In this document: positions 12,501 through 25,218 of the stretch, one piece after another
Layout: the number at the start of each line of letters is the position of its first letter
Position numbering within the stretch: position 1 is the stretch's first letter
Assembly: GCA_004352715.1 (NCBI GenBank)
Contig: SCFE01000001.1
Location: 51,255-115,254, forward strand
Direction of reading: 5' to 3'
Source of the DNA: Hofstenia miamia
Lineage: Eukaryota; Xenacoelomorpha; Acoela
Length of the DNA stretch: 64,000 bases
Position numbers and translations under genes: made by a program
The notes under the pieces: model-generated
The model's input: only the letters and a program-made list of their open reading frames with translations
Database searches by the model: none
What the model was told of the DNA's origin: nothing

Positions 12501-14717
12501 AATAGGTTTTAGCAATTCTTTAATTTTAGGATCGCCCTAACTTTCATTCAAGTTCTATATATTTCATCGTGACTTAGGCCCATTGTGCATACTTTATTTT
12601 GACCTATGCTTTGCAAAATTGCATAGGAGTACTATGAACTCCTAAATACACTAAAGTTTGCTTTCTTCATTTGCAATTGCTATCATTACAGTTGATTTAC
12701 AGAAAACTTTGTTGGCTTTCCAAAAGGACCTGCTATTTACACAGTACTGATAATAAACTTGTTCAGACTGTGGGGGTACAACAATGCTATCTGCAACAGA
12801 TGTCAAGTCAAGCCTATCAGCACCTGAGGTAGAGCAAGTATGTTGTTTGGTAAGCAAGAACCTAAATGAATTAATTTTTAATTGAATTTTTCACAAATCT
12901 GTATACAATGACACGCTTATTTTTGGCTTGATCTGTTAGGAACATATATTTTTCCTTGTAGTAAAGAATATTGACAAAGTCATCTGAATATTTTTCATAG
13001 GCAGAAGTCCAATTGATTTTTTATAAGGCAGAAACAAAAATGCACACACCACACTTAGGCTTTTGTATTTGCAAGACAGTATTTTAGACTAATTTTTGAC
13101 TGCATAGTAATATTTCAAGCTATGTTGTTTATGAATGTCTCCATATAGTTATAAGCATACATTACTAACAATGTGCAATTATTGCTGACGATGATAAATT
13201 TCTTAGTCATCATAGTGTTTAAATTAGTGATTGACATTATCTAGGGCAAAAATATGGGAGTAAAACACCCACCTCTCACACTTGCCCCTTGTGACAAAAT
13301 TTAATCCGTCTAAATTTGGAATAAAATCAATTCTCTTAAATTGACATTGAACGACAAATATTAATTATTTGCAACTGCTTTAGCAGTTTGTATCTTAAAT
13401 TTCTTGATATCAAGTTTAATATTATTAGTAAATGGCAGTTTCATAGAAATATTTGCCAAAGTTATCTAGCTAGATTTCTCTTGAAATTGATTATACTCGA
13501 GACGTAATGTAAGCTTAGAATCGACTTATTTGCTCATACTTCGTAACATTTACTTTCGCAAAACATATAATCGCTAACTAGTTCAGTGACCTTTAAAAAT
13601 CTTATAAAACAATATATTGATTGCATTTGACAGAAATATAGCTTTTTCAAACTAAAATTTGATGGAAAAATGCTTCCAACTAAGTGAGATATCAACATGA
13701 AATTTCCACAACACCTGACACCAAAGCGTACATTCCAATTATAGTATTTTTGCGTTTTGTCAATTTGTCAAAGCCGGCATTATTTTGAAATCTGATATTG
13801 ATGAGGAATATCTAAACATGACTTATTTTGCTTAATAGTTCAATAGAGTGGCTGCAAACAAAATGACATATAATTAGGGAAAGCACAAAGATATAATTCA
13901 CTTGTAAATTTTTAATAATCTAGCTAAATAGTGCCCTTAAATATTTCTTGCCCCCTTTGATGCAAACCATGTCTCCGCCATCCTCGTTCATTAATATTAC
14001 CCTCGCATCCAAATCAAATTTATTTCAAATTATAAATATTCTTGGTAAAAACATGTTTCTATTTCAATACAATATATTAGTGAATGCTATCGAAAGCGAA
14101 ACATATGGTGCGCGTATATTTTCCAGTATCTTACTATATAAAATTTTCTGAATAACTAAATTTGAATACATCAAAAGTTTTGTTAAAGAATGTTATTGGT
14201 TGCTTACTGTATTGAATTAAAACTTCTTGTTTGTACGTGCTAATTCTGATAACTCATTGGCAACAAATTGAAGTGTTTATGTCCATATTTGCAAACGTCA
14301 TAGTTGAACAGTAGAAGTATGGGTAAATGAGTATGTTAGTCTTTGTTCTAAGAGTAAGTAAATTATTTTCAAAGTTTACTAAATTCAAGTGCAATGACAT
14401 TTTAATGAAAAGTTGCATGTACGCTAAATTCTACACCTCTAGCATAACCTGAAAAATTTCAAATGTTTATTTAATATCTGAATGTTTTCTCCGTAAACAA
14501 GCTGTGATTTTAACACCATTTTCATTCCTTAAAAACAATAAAAAACACTTTAAATATGATTTCACACGATTTCATGTTGGTCACAACTAAGTGTTATAGT
14601 TTCCAGCGAAGCACTAGTAATAATTTTGTGAAAATAAACTAAATAATTTCATCTATATAACATTAATTGCATAGTATTATTTGTTATTTCTCATTAAATG
14701 AGCATCGTAATGCTGAC
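9522..14717. other. Long non-coding stretch, nothing assigned
   Basis: Over 5 kb of AT-rich sequence. A minus-strand frame at 12651-12857 has no start-context, domain or neighbour that supports a gene. No tandem array or transposon end was identified. This may be intronic or simply intergenic. Confidence 0.4.
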
Positions 14718-15217
14718 TAGAGATTATTGCGGTGCGGTAATACCGCGGTAGCGATTTACACAACGGCGGTGGTTAGCAGTAGAATTAAAACAACTTGCGG
14801 TAGCATAAATGTTATACAGATAACGTGTTTTGTCTTAAGATTTAAAATCTCTAAGTATTTCTCAAAAATCTCTTTCTGAAGCAAAACTATGAGATTTCAC
14901 ATAGAAAATATTAAAAGTAGTTTTTACATAATTCATTGAAAATTTGATACTGCTCTAATAAAATTGAATGAAATCACGAAATACCTAAAATATTGTCTTT
15001 AAACTTTTCTACGAATGATCCATAATCCGAAAAAAATTTCCAAAATATGAATATTTTTTACGAAGATCTAAATTGCCATTGTTGCGATATACCGCGGTGA
15101 AATTTTATTTATTGCGATGGTTTGCTGTAAAAAAACGAACATTATGGTGGTCAGTGGTGAAGTTTTTTTCTCTACAGTGACAGTAATTTTAAAAAACCTG
15201 TACCGTGCTAATCTCTA
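14718..15217. mobile_element. hAT-like MITE, 500 bp
   Basis: The left end TAGAGATTATTGCGGTGCGG and the reverse-complemented right end TAGAGATTAGCACGGTACAG form imperfect inverted termini. The flanking octamers ATGCTGAC and ATACAGAC match at 6 of 8, consistent with an old hAT 8-bp duplication. The interior has several GCGGT/ACCGC words near both ends (for example TACCGCGGTA at 14741), the sub-terminal repeats usual in hAT elements. No coding frame, so it is non-autonomous. Confidence 0.6.
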
Positions 15218-16856
15218 ATACAGACTTAATTCGGTTTTAGAGTTAACACTCGAAGAACTAGTGCTGAAAAAACGACGATTATTTTGTCGAATTTAAAAAA
15301 AGCTATAAATGCCGATTAAATTTAAGGAAACGATTATTAGAGAAATGTGTTGGTTTGGTAACTATGTTTTTTCCTGTGTTTTTGGACATTTACATGAATA
15401 TTCCACAGTAAATCAATATCAATGCATCAGTATCATTGGAGGATATCTTAATAAAATCCACGAAATTGGCAGTTAACCTAAATTTAGATTCCGCTAGACA
15501 GCTAAAATGAAATAGTTTTGCCTAATTTTCAGTACTTTCTAAGCCTAGATAGCATTTCAAAAAAATGATTTTGCTCAAACTCGCTATTGCTACGGTCTTT
15601 ACATTACAAAATGCACTTTTCTTAAAAACCTCAAAGTCTCAAAATATTTGCATGCGTGACGACCGGTGCTAGATACTATTACACCTCATTTGGTTACGCA
15701 GAGATTTCGAATCGATTTTCTGTGATTAGTATGACTTGGAATATACATTTTTCAAGTTTAAATTCGAGTATTTTTCAAAAAAATACCATGGTTTTTCAAA
15801 TTTTAGCATAATTTCGAGTCCTTAAAGTTAAAAAAAACATTAAATTTAATTGATAAAAAACTGAAATTTACAATCATTGATTATTTTTACTACAATGTAG
15901 AGGCCATGGATCAAGGAAAGATATTCAGGCGACCCTACATATAGAAATTTATGCCCTTGCTTAATTTAACTAGTTTTTAATTTTGCACTTATTAAGAACA
16001 GAACTTACCACAGAAGAAAATTTCGTTTTTGTCAAAGACAATTGAAAATAGTTTTTTGAAATGTATTCTACGTAATCTGTATTTTTACTGACTAGTTCTG
16101 TAAAATTTTTAATTAACAAAATTCTGCCTAAATTTACGTTTCTTTTTTATATGCCATTAAAAACTGCAGATACAAAACCAAAAGATGTACACTAAGTTAT
16201 CTTAGTAAACGTTTGAAACCAATTTTGCATTTTTGTGGGTCTTTAAACTCTTATTGCAATTAAGAAAATGACATTTTATGTATACACCTCTAACACAATT
16301 GATTAAGGAAAATTTTAATCACAGTCGTACTAAGAACTAACTTATAATATACTTTGCCAAAATATTAATAGGCAGAATAATCACAATTCGGGGTATAGCT
16401 TCTAAAATTTTTTGAGAGGTGCCGTAAGTGTTTGCAATTGAATGGAAGTGGCATGCATTATAGCATTATAGTATTTTTTTGATCAATTTTAAAGGAATAT
16501 TAAGTATATTGCTACATATTAATTAAATATCATTTCAAGGAAAACTAAAGTCTGGACATTGTTATATGAAATTAGAGGCTTTCCTCAAACCAATGTGAGT
16601 ACATGTATTCTATGCTATCAACTGTACCGTTTACATTTTGTTACAAAATATTTCTTACCAAGAAAGTAGTTCATTTAATAATCAAAGAAATGCTTTCTTC
16701 AACTTCATTCACACAGCATTAACGAGTGATAATTCTTGGCATGGAGCTTCGTTTTAACAGACTACTATGAGAGACAGTGGCATTACTCATCATATGTAAT
16801 TTAAATTATCAAACAGATAAATTATATTTTGCATCATGTGTTAGGAAATCTAAAAG
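15218..16856. other. Non-coding stretch upstream of the first transporter gene
   Basis: No coding frame or repeat could be defined. A core promoter cannot be picked out of this AT-rich background. Confidence 0.45.
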
Positions 16857-16950
16857 ATGATGAAAATTAATTATTCTTATTTTATGCACTTTGTTACGCT
16901 CATTTCAAAGCCTATGAAGATATAAGGCCTGCATATTTCAGTTTAAAAAA
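16857..16950 (+). pseudogene. Decayed duplicate of the 5' end of the next SLC18B1-like gene
   Basis: ATGATGAAAATT followed by TTTTATGCACTTTGTTACG and CATTTCAAAG closely parallels the start of the gene at 17112 (ATGAAGATT, TTTTATGCATTTTGCTACG, CATTTCAAAG), with a small deletion between. The frame gives MKINYSYFMHFVTLISKPMKI and then a stop. Similarity fades after about 16950. The fragment is about 250 bases upstream of the intact start and in the same orientation, so a short tandem duplication followed by decay is the simplest reading. A TTAG lies 12 bases before its first ATG. Confidence 0.6.
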
Positions 16951-17082
16951 TCTATTAGCTATGCGCTCAGAACCAATTTGCATGCATATGCATTTAGTGT
17001 TAACTAAGTGCCATCGCATCAACTTTATCAATAATCATTATAGTACATTTAATAAATTGTTCTATTAAGATTTTTTCCGAAA

Positions 17083-17103
17083 TTTTTTAGAAACCTGCTT
17101 TAG
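17083..17103 (+). promoter_or_regulatory. Acceptor-like TTTTTTAG and CTTTAG before the start codon
   Basis: A T-rich run ends in AG at 17090 and a second CTTTAG ends at 17103, 21 and 8 bases before the ATG. The frame is closed upstream by the TAG at 17088-17090. Inference: 3' splice site of a 5'UTR intron, or a trans-splice acceptor. The same arrangement precedes the other three genes. Confidence 0.4.
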
Positions 17104-17111
17104 AATTTCTA

Positions 17112-18383
17112 ATGAAGATTCAGCAAATTATTTGTCTTGTTTTATGCATTTTGCTACGATCATTTCAAAGCACATCAAGAAATATATCATCTCCAATATT
17201 TCCTATTGAAGCAATCAGATGGAATCTTTCATCATTTGTCATTGGAGTGATTACAGGAACGTGCAATGTAGTTGCATTCACAGCTCTATGCATGATACCA
17301 AAATTTGTCTCTACAAACAATGAGAAATTCTTCTACATTTCGGGGGGCGTAGGATCAGGAATTAGCATGGCTTTATTTGGTCTTGCCAATCACTCTATAA
17401 ATTCATTCATATTTGTGACTGTTAGTTTTGTTTCGTCCGTTCTTCTCGGATTTTTTGGATCATTCATTTTTGCAGGAGCATATTCTATTACAACAAATAT
17501 ATTTCCCACGCATAAACCTGAAATAGTTTCTGCGATGCAAATAACACAAACATTTTGTAATGCAATTGCGCCGCCTATCGGAGGCCTTCTTTCTGTGAAC
17601 TATGGTTATTCATATGCTTTCCTTATTCCAGGAATGATTTATGTTATAGTAACAATTTTGTGCATGCTGTTTTTTTTCTTAGTGGAAAAAAATTCTAACT
17701 TTATCAACAATGACGATTTGCAAAAGAAACCAGGAATAATTCTTATGGCAAGAAATCAGCATGCATTTATGTTAGCAACTCCAGTGTTTTTAACAGGAAT
17801 ACAAATGGGATTACGAAATACCGCATTTTCATCATACGCAAGTAATGTCTTTGGTTATAAAAGCGATGAAATAGCATACATCTTCTCAGCTAGAATACCT
17901 TCCGTTGTAATATTTTCATTTCTCCATACATTTCTAATCAAGAAAGGGTATTCACCTCCAATGCTTTGCTTTTCTCTTTTAGTTTTTGCATTACAATCAT
18001 TATTATTTTTTATTCCAGAAAAATATCATAATGTGGGAACGAAGGTGTATTTCAGTTTTGTTTTCATTACTAATGGGTATGCATGCAGCTTAGTAAATGC
18101 TCCTTTCTTCATTTTGATAGACTGGGTATGCACATCAAGAAAGCTGTCAATAAAGAATAAAATACTCTATGCCTCTTGGCATACTATAGTTCAATTGGTT
18201 GGGAACGTATTTGGCTGCATATTTTTTGGCGGAATTTTCGTTGATATTTTGGGATTCCCCTACACAAATTTACTGTGTGGACTTCTCAGTACTCTGCTAT
18301 TCACATTTCTTTTAATATTTATGTTGAGAAATTCCTATTTCTCTCAATTTAAAAAAGATAATCAAAAACTTATTAGAACTTAA
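17112..18383 (+). CDS. SLC18B1-like MFS transporter, paralogue A
   Basis: A 423-residue, very hydrophobic protein with about 12 membrane helices in two halves, joined by a polar loop near residues 191-212. Landmarks shared with SLC18B1 are FPIE (30-33) after the first helix, the GGVGSGIS segment (78-85), motif-C-like AIAPPIGG (151-158), GYSYAFLIPG (165-174), GIQMGLRNTAFS (229-240) and NGYACSLVNAPF (321-332). Vertebrate SLC18B1 is a proton-coupled vesicular polyamine transporter; here the substrate is unknown. Vertebrate SLC18B1 is around 450 residues and multi-exonic, whereas this frame is uninterrupted with very short tails. Paralogues B and C have GPxxGG where A has APPIGG. The ATG chosen is the first in frame. 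AATAAA at 18390-18395 is probably too close to the stop to be the working polyadenylation signal. Confidence 0.88.
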   Translation: MKIQQIICLVLCILLRSFQSTSRNISSPIFPIEAIRWNLSSFVIGVITGTCNVVAFTALCMIPKFVSTNNEKFFYISGGVGSGISMALFGLANHSINSFIFVTVSFVSSVLLGFFGSFIFAGAYSITTNIFPTHKPEIVSAMQITQTFCNAIAPPIGGLLSVNYGYSYAFLIPGMIYVIVTILCMLFFFLVEKNSNFINNDDLQKKPGIILMARNQHAFMLATPVFLTGIQMGLRNTAFSSYASNVFGYKSDEIAYIFSARIPSVVIFSFLHTFLIKKGYSPPMLCFSLLVFALQSLLFFIPEKYHNVGTKVYFSFVFITNGYACSLVNAPFFILIDWVCTSRKLSIKNKILYASWHTIVQLVGNVFGCIFFGGIFVDILGFPYTNLLCGLLSTLLFTFLLIFMLRNSYFSQFKKDNQKLIRT

Positions 18384-21210
18384 TTATGTAATAAAACTAC
18401 GCATTCTCTCGTATTTTATTCATTACCCCTGGAAAAGTTTCATCATATGCATCTTGATAAATGTTGCAATTGTCTACTGAATTCAATAATTCATTAACAT
18501 AGAGATCAAATAGAATTTGCCCTAAAAATATGTTTTGATACATTACCATATAGATTTATTCTAAGATAGTCTGAAAAAGAATCTATTTTGATGTTGCTAA
18601 AACCAGATCATTAAACTATATTGAATCTAATTATACACTTATGTCAACTTCTGTATATCAATGGATGAATTTGACCTTAGTATTTTCTGTAATTACACTA
18701 TACCATGCATTCACAAAGCAACAATACTGATTATATAAAATTTAGGACTGGGTTACTAAATAAAGAATATTATTATTTTTGTCGATTGGTTAAAGAACAT
18801 TCTGTAACTTAATTAAAAAGTATAATTTTATAATAGCAATGTCGCCATTTAATTATTTTAGTATTAAATATATAATTGAGCTTGTTAGCTATTATTTTGA
18901 ATGTGGCCAGTCAGCACTATAATGTTTGCAGAAATTCAACAAAATATGCAAAGCGGTTCGTGTGAACAGAAACAGTAGTTCACAATTTAATCTTCCAAGA
19001 AATTCCAAGTAATTGGAAGTACTTTAGACAAAATCAAATATATGTAACTGACCACGTGTTACTGATGAAAATATTGATGGGATTGTTAGTCAGTTGGAAT
19101 CCCAACATTAATTTGACACAGCGACTTCTAAAGTAAGGTTTACAACAGAGGGTCAAAATCAATGCAAAAAGGCAATTAAAGAAGAAGTGAATAACATCTA
19201 AAAATAACAAACTGAGGAAAGTTGTGGATTGTTCATGATTGGAAATTTGCTGATATGTTAATGATTTTGAACACTTATTGTAATTCTAATATACTTTTGG
19301 ACCATGCACTCTGTTTAAGCACATCTGCACTCATTTTAGTTTCATCATATTTCTCTCTTCAGAAATTTTCAATTTCTAGTTTATTGAATTATTATTTCTT
19401 GATAAGCTGTTGAACTGTAAAATCACATGTTTCAAATATTCAGCTTTCTTAGAACTTGAATTGAAAAGACAAAATCAGAAATAATTAATAAGAAAACTTT
19501 GATACTTGAAATCAAATTCAAAGTTACATATTCCATCCACCGAAAAAAACTGTGATTTTAATATTCTTCTGTACTGTCAATTGTGGATAAGACTGGAAGA
19601 TGGGAAAAACGCAGTCACCTTTATAATTTCATTCAACAATGCATAAAGCCAAATGCCATTACTCAAGCTAAGCACATGTAATGGAAGTGCTTCATTTCTT
19701 ATATTTTTTATAGGCTTTAACTGTACTATAGTATTTTTCTTTTTTAAATGCTTTTCGTTTTGATGAATTTCAGATATTTTACTTGCAAACATTTCTAATA
19801 TAAAAACAGAAATGCTTAAATTTTTCAGTGGAAATCAATAAAATGCATGTAGGATTGAAAACACTGTCGATTTCGAAATAAATTATTAATAAATGGATAC
19901 ATTTACTATGTAACTCATCTATGACACTTAACCAGCAACTCGAAATTTATCAGATATAGATGAAAAATAATGCTTTCTTTAAGGAGTGAAGCAAATATAA
20001 GATAGGATGGATGAATAATTCCTGTTGCACACAAAAGTAAATTTCACTTTACAATAGACCTTTGATCCCAGCTACTAAATAGAAAATGTTGTTGAATTCC
20101 CTTCAATTGATTCCAGCCCAATGTCCTTTGCTTTTTAAAAGAGATAGATTGGTTTTTCAAGTTCTCAATTTAAAAGACTATAAATATGCTTGCAGTTTAA
20201 GATACAGTAGTTGTTAATAGTCAATATATTCTTACTCACTAGCATTACAACCAGTAGCATTGCTTCAATGTAACCAAACAAAATTTCTTTCATCATGAAG
20301 TATGTTAGGTTTTAAGTGCAGTCAACATGAACTCAAACAGCAGGTCAGGACACATCCGTAAGATTGAAATTATTGGAGTTGTACAACTGACTCTTATAAC
20401 TTCTTAGGACATTTTAAGAAATACAATTCAATGAAGGACTTGCTAATTATTATATAAGTGTGAAGGAATATTCTAAAGATAGATTCCCTGAGACTATCAT
20501 TATGGTGATTTGATTTAGGTCCATATATGGTATATTGGAATCAACCTAAAGCTTTGAGAAGAACTCTTCCCTTGAGGATGGCCTGCCTATTATGGATGAT
20601 CTCTATAACCTTCAATATGAAGTGGATTCAAGCAAAATTTTTCACTTCTCTATATTGCAGGATATATAACCAAGGCAGTTCCATCCCTGGAAATGCAGAT
20701 CAGCATAAAGCTGAATTATTCAAGAATTAGATCATAGTGGATGATGATCCTACCATTATGACAAACTAGCTTCATTGTGTATTTTATTCTTTAAAATTTT
20801 CATTAAGTCATCAAAACATTTTTGCAGAAAATTCTGAAATTGGCTTTGATAAAAATGAGTAAAACTCACTTTCGTGATAACTTTCCTAAAATGATTTTTA
20901 TGAAATTGGCAAATATTTTTGAAAATTTGTTACTTTAGAAAATTCCCTTCCACAAAGGAATCAACCGCTAAATTAGCAAAAATTTCATGAACTTATTTGT
21001 TTGTTTTTTGGTATTATATACTAAAGTTTGTGTTTGAATGTTCATATTTGAACTCAAACACAAATCTCAGATATGTCATACTTTGAAATATATAGTTTAG
21101 AGTATGAATTAATAATCATAAATAATTTTTGGCCAGAATAGTCTTTATATTGAAATTAACATCAGCATCCAATAACATTGAGACTGAATTTTATGTCATA
21201 TCCTGTTGTT
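18384..21210. other. Non-coding stretch between paralogue A and a MITE
   Basis: AT-rich sequence with only short unsupported frames (for example 20527-20730 +, no domain). No repeat ends found. Confidence 0.45.
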
Positions 21211-21507
21211 CCCAATAAACCATAAAACGTTTTATATCCATACTATGTGGAGCGACATATTGTAAGACGTCTTATGTCTCATCGTACGTTTTCTAAATTT
21301 ATTATGTAGCGCAAGTTCCAAGTTGTTGCTGAATGTCATCTAGTGTCCACCAGTGATACTGTGAAACGTCTTCTAAAAGTTTTCTAAACCATTTCTAAAC
21401 TTTTTTCACACGTCTTCTACATCTGACATAAATGGCCTTTTAAATGTCGTCTAGATGTTTTCTAAACGATTTCTAAACCTTCTTACGATGTTTTATTATT
21501 TATTGGA
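21211..21507. mobile_element. Palindromic MITE, copy 1, about 297 bp
   Basis: The left end CCAATAAACCATAAAACG and the inverted right end CCAATAAATAATAAAACATC form imperfect inverted termini. The interior is built from variants of CGTCTTCTAAA and GTTTTCTAAAC, many in inverted orientation, so a single strand could fold into a long hairpin. A second copy is at 28780-29057. No coding capacity. Confidence 0.55.
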
Positions 21508-23436
21508 GGCAACATATACTTCCAATGAACTAATTGCGAGAGAATGACTCAAATTCAAATAATTCTATAGTAGTAGTATATGTTAGAGAAAAATGTATGC
21601 TTTAATAATTCGGGCTTGTAGCGTTTACAAAGCTAGCTTACCAGCAGAGCACAACTTTAGAGTGATTAACATTAGTTTTCAAAATTGAGCCTATGGGCAT
21701 TGCATTGAGTTTGGGTAAGACTTTTACACCTACGGCTTCTTAGGGCAGGATCAAACTTTTATATATATATATATATAGCCCTAATACTAACCCTAACCCA
21801 AAAATCGCATTTCATTTATCTGTAGGTAACAGCCCAATGAATATCAAGCATCCTAATAGTGATTTCTTCACATGAACTTCAGACCTGATCTTCTTCAGTA
21901 GCAAACCTGATCTGATATAAACCTGTTTAATACTAATATCCACAGAAGGAGGGATTTTATCAAACCAATATTCCCCTCTTCTTGAATTATATTTCACCTT
22001 ATAGTTTACTCTGCATTTCAATGCAATTCTCGGTTTGAAGTAAATGAATGAATATCCGATTTTTGTAGAATCCTTCAAATTCTTCCTGTAGCTATTGTTC
22101 AGGTAATATAGCGGCACTAACAACTAGTTTCAAATATTTTACTTTCTGTAAATAAACTACCCATGTCTCGTCTAGGTGTGCTGAGTGTAAAGTCAGAAGT
22201 AGCCTTGACAGATTGTGAATTAAAGATGAAAATGATTGAGGAAATAGTATTCTATCCTGTGATATTTCCATATTTTGGATATTTTTATTATTTAGTCAGT
22301 TATGAGATTTTAAACAATGATTATAGAAACAATTACAAATTGTAAAATAATGCTTGGGCAGTTTAAGGTATGGAGATAAGTGGACATAAACGTCTCATTG
22401 AGCAAACAGGTTGATCCTATCATTAGCTAAAACCTAATCATAAATCAACAAAACGTTGCAGAGGTAGGATACAGTAATTATATACTGTTATGTCACGCAA
22501 TAATATTTATTGTTTCACGTTAGCCTATGGCACACTTATCACATATAAGGAAGGGAAGCAGTAAAGCAATGTACTGGTACCAAACCATACCGAGTTAAGT
22601 AGATGTTTAAGTAGTTGATCTAATGAAACTAAAATTATATCAAATTGATAAAAAATTAGTGTCAATCCTGATTCTGATCATGTTTTGTCCTGGACCTGAT
22701 TTTGGACTCCTCAAATCTTTCATGAAGCCCAAACTGACCTGATTAATTCTAATAGACCTAATCTAAAAACCTGTTCTGACTCAACACTTGATTAGAATAT
22801 TATTTGAAATTTAGCATTTGAAATATTTAAAGAATACCAGGGATATTGAATAGAAGTATATTCATTGAATATTGAAAAAATGTCTTCATTATAAATGATA
22901 GTAATGGGTATACAAATATTGCATTAATTTTACATTTCAAAGGTAAGTGCAATTTTGAAATAGTAGTTTTTTTCAAAAATCTACTTTGCCCAATCCTCAC
23001 ATTTTAGCAAATAATTAATTTCAAGTCTTCAAATATTCATGAAATTTTTTTTTGAAAATTCATTTACCATGTAATTATTTTTTCTTACAAACTTGAAATT
23101 TGAACAATAACTTTGACAATGCCTTTGAAGAAACAATAATTAATAAATTTTTACATGCAAATATCGCCTCATAGAATATTTATGGACAAGATGCCCCCTT
23201 ATGCCGCAAGCCTCCGCTGGTATTTATCTGTTTTTCGAAAGGAAGCTATAATACAATATACTGTGGCTAGAAAATACTAAAATATAGCCATTCTAGTAGG
23301 CTTTACTATATTTAGTACTATTAAATATAATAGACTTTAATCAAAACATTTCTGTGAATATCCTCCAATGATTTATAATTATTGTTTTCTACAACAGAGT
23401 TCCATTTATATCACTCTCTCATGCCATCATAAAATG
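21508..23436. other. Non-coding stretch before paralogue B
   Basis: Contains a short (TA)n at 21762-21777 followed by CCCTAATACTAACCCTAACC (21779 on), a few degenerate telomere-like units. Around 22670-22790 GACCTGAT-like words recur. No gene was identified. Confidence 0.45.
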
Positions 23437-24690
23437 TTACTGAGCACAATTTGTAAATATGGAGAAATACGAATGTCTCAACATAAATGCGAAGAGAGAT
23501 ACAAATGACAGGGCATTGAAAACTGTACAAATCAAATTGGTAAAAGGAAATCCAACCATTTCAACTAAAAATCCTCCAAAAAGAACACAGCCAAGAACGT
23601 TGCCAATCAATAAAATTATCGCATACCAAGATCCAATCAATAGCCTATTGGCATAAGTTAGATCTTTTGACTTTGAAATCCATTCAAGAAGGCAGTGGAA
23701 AGGCGCATTCACAAAACTGCAAGCGTATCCATTAACCACCAACACAATTGAAAAATAAGCCTTAGTTCCCATTGCTGGGAAAGGATCAGTTATGTAAAAC
23801 ATAGTCGATTGAAACGTAAAGATAAGAATAGAATAGCAAAGCATGAACTGTGAATATCCTTTCTTTGTTAAAAATGCATGTAGAAATGAAAACACTATGT
23901 ATGATATTGGTCGGGCAGAAAAAATGTATGACATCTCATCAGGTGTATAACCGTATTTTTCACTAGCATATGTAGAAAATGAAGTATTTCGTAAGCCCAT
24001 TTGAATGCCTGAAATAAACACTGGAATCGCTACCATAATTGCATGGGAGTTTTTTGCAAATCGAACAATAGAAGAATTTTCCAGTACCTCAGAACTATTG
24101 CAAGAATTACAACTTTGGTCTAATTTCCAAATAGATATCATGAATAGTAGTGTTAGGATTATGTAAAGGATTCCTGGAATGATAAATGTTAAAGAATATC
24201 CATACAGCGAATAAAGTACCCCTCCGAAAATAGGGCCAATTGCTGAACCAAATGCTTGAAAAAATTGTAAAGCATTGGTTATTTCAATTCTAAGCTCAGG
24301 AGATATGTTCGTAGCAATGGAATATGCACACCCTAGAACAAGTGATCCAAATAAGGCAAACAATATGCATGGGACAAAACTAATAGAAACAAATAGAATA
24401 GAATTTGCTGAGTAATGTGCTAATCCAAATGAAGCAACACTGATTCCAGAACCAATTCCTCCCACAATATACAGTCGCTTTTCATTACTTTGTGAAGCAA
24501 ATTTTGGTATCATAAATAAAGTTAAAAATGCTACAATTCCAAAAGTTCCAATCAAAGATCCGACTAAGATAGAGCCAAAGCCCCATGCATGTGCTTCAAT
24601 TGGAAAAATTGGATAGGTAAAATTTATTGAACTTTGAAATGAGCGTAGAATAATGCATAAAACAAGCGCAATTCCATTTTGATAATTCAT
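23437..24690 (-). CDS. SLC18B1-like MFS transporter, paralogue B
   Basis: A 417-residue 12-helix protein, about half identical by eye to paralogue A along most of its length. It keeps the family landmarks FPIE (29-32), GGIGSGIS (77-84), a standard motif C IGPIFGG (151-157), GYSLTFIIPG, GIQMGLRNTSFSTYA and NGYACSFVNAPF. The central loop carries a short C-rich patch (DQSCNSCNSSEV). An in-frame TAA lies directly before the ATG, so the start is firm. TTTTAG ends nine bases before the ATG (24701-24700), again acceptor-like. The gene converges on paralogue A across about 5 kb. Role inferred from family: proton-coupled export of an organic cation or similar small molecule, probably across a vesicle membrane. 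Confidence 0.88.
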   Translation of the reverse strand: MNYQNGIALVLCIILRSFQSSINFTYPIFPIEAHAWGFGSILVGSLIGTFGIVAFLTLFMIPKFASQSNEKRLYIVGGIGSGISVASFGLAHYSANSILFVSISFVPCILFALFGSLVLGCAYSIATNISPELRIEITNALQFFQAFGSAIGPIFGGVLYSLYGYSLTFIIPGILYIILTLLFMISIWKLDQSCNSCNSSEVLENSSIVRFAKNSHAIMVAIPVFISGIQMGLRNTSFSTYASEKYGYTPDEMSYIFSARPISYIVFSFLHAFLTKKGYSQFMLCYSILIFTFQSTMFYITDPFPAMGTKAYFSIVLVVNGYACSFVNAPFHCLLEWISKSKDLTYANRLLIGSWYAIILLIGNVLGCVLFGGFLVEMVGFPFTNLICTVFNALSFVSLFAFMLRHSYFSIFTNCAQ

Positions 24691-25176
24691 TTAGTTACTC
24701 TAAAATACCTTTTCACATTATTAGAAGTATTCAATAAATTATACTACATACCATACTGAAATTATTGCACGAGCTAGCTTAACGACTGCATGGACACAAA
24801 ATAATAATGAATCATGATTGCTCTGGCGACTAGCATAGTCGGACAACTTTTGAAACTCAACAAAACTGTAATCATGAGTTTACATTTCACAAAAGATATG
24901 TTGATGATAACTGCGTGTACCTAAAAAGTCAAATCTAGTAAATCATATTTGCAGTAGTTAAAAGGAAAATATTTCACATTAATTTCTCAAAAAAAACACA
25001 TTGTGATTTTTGGGTGTAGACTGAAATGTAAAACTAACATACTTTTAGCGATTATTTTAAAATTGCGAACAATGGCTTGTATATACACTTTTAAGCACTG
25101 CAACATCGCAAGATCAACAAAAACCAAAAGATACATTGAAAATCTTTTAATAAGTGTGTCTAATATTAGCAACGAC

Positions 25177-25218
<42 letters not shown>

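Noticed and set aside
22560-22620. Possible 5S rRNA-like words (ACCATACCGAGTTAAGTAG)
   Set aside because: Only a few bases resemble 5S rRNA; the rest of the gene is absent.
23180-23220. CAGCGGAGGCTTGCGGCATA as a MITE terminus (minus strand)
   Set aside because: It looks like a transposon end, but no inverted partner was found within several hundred bases.
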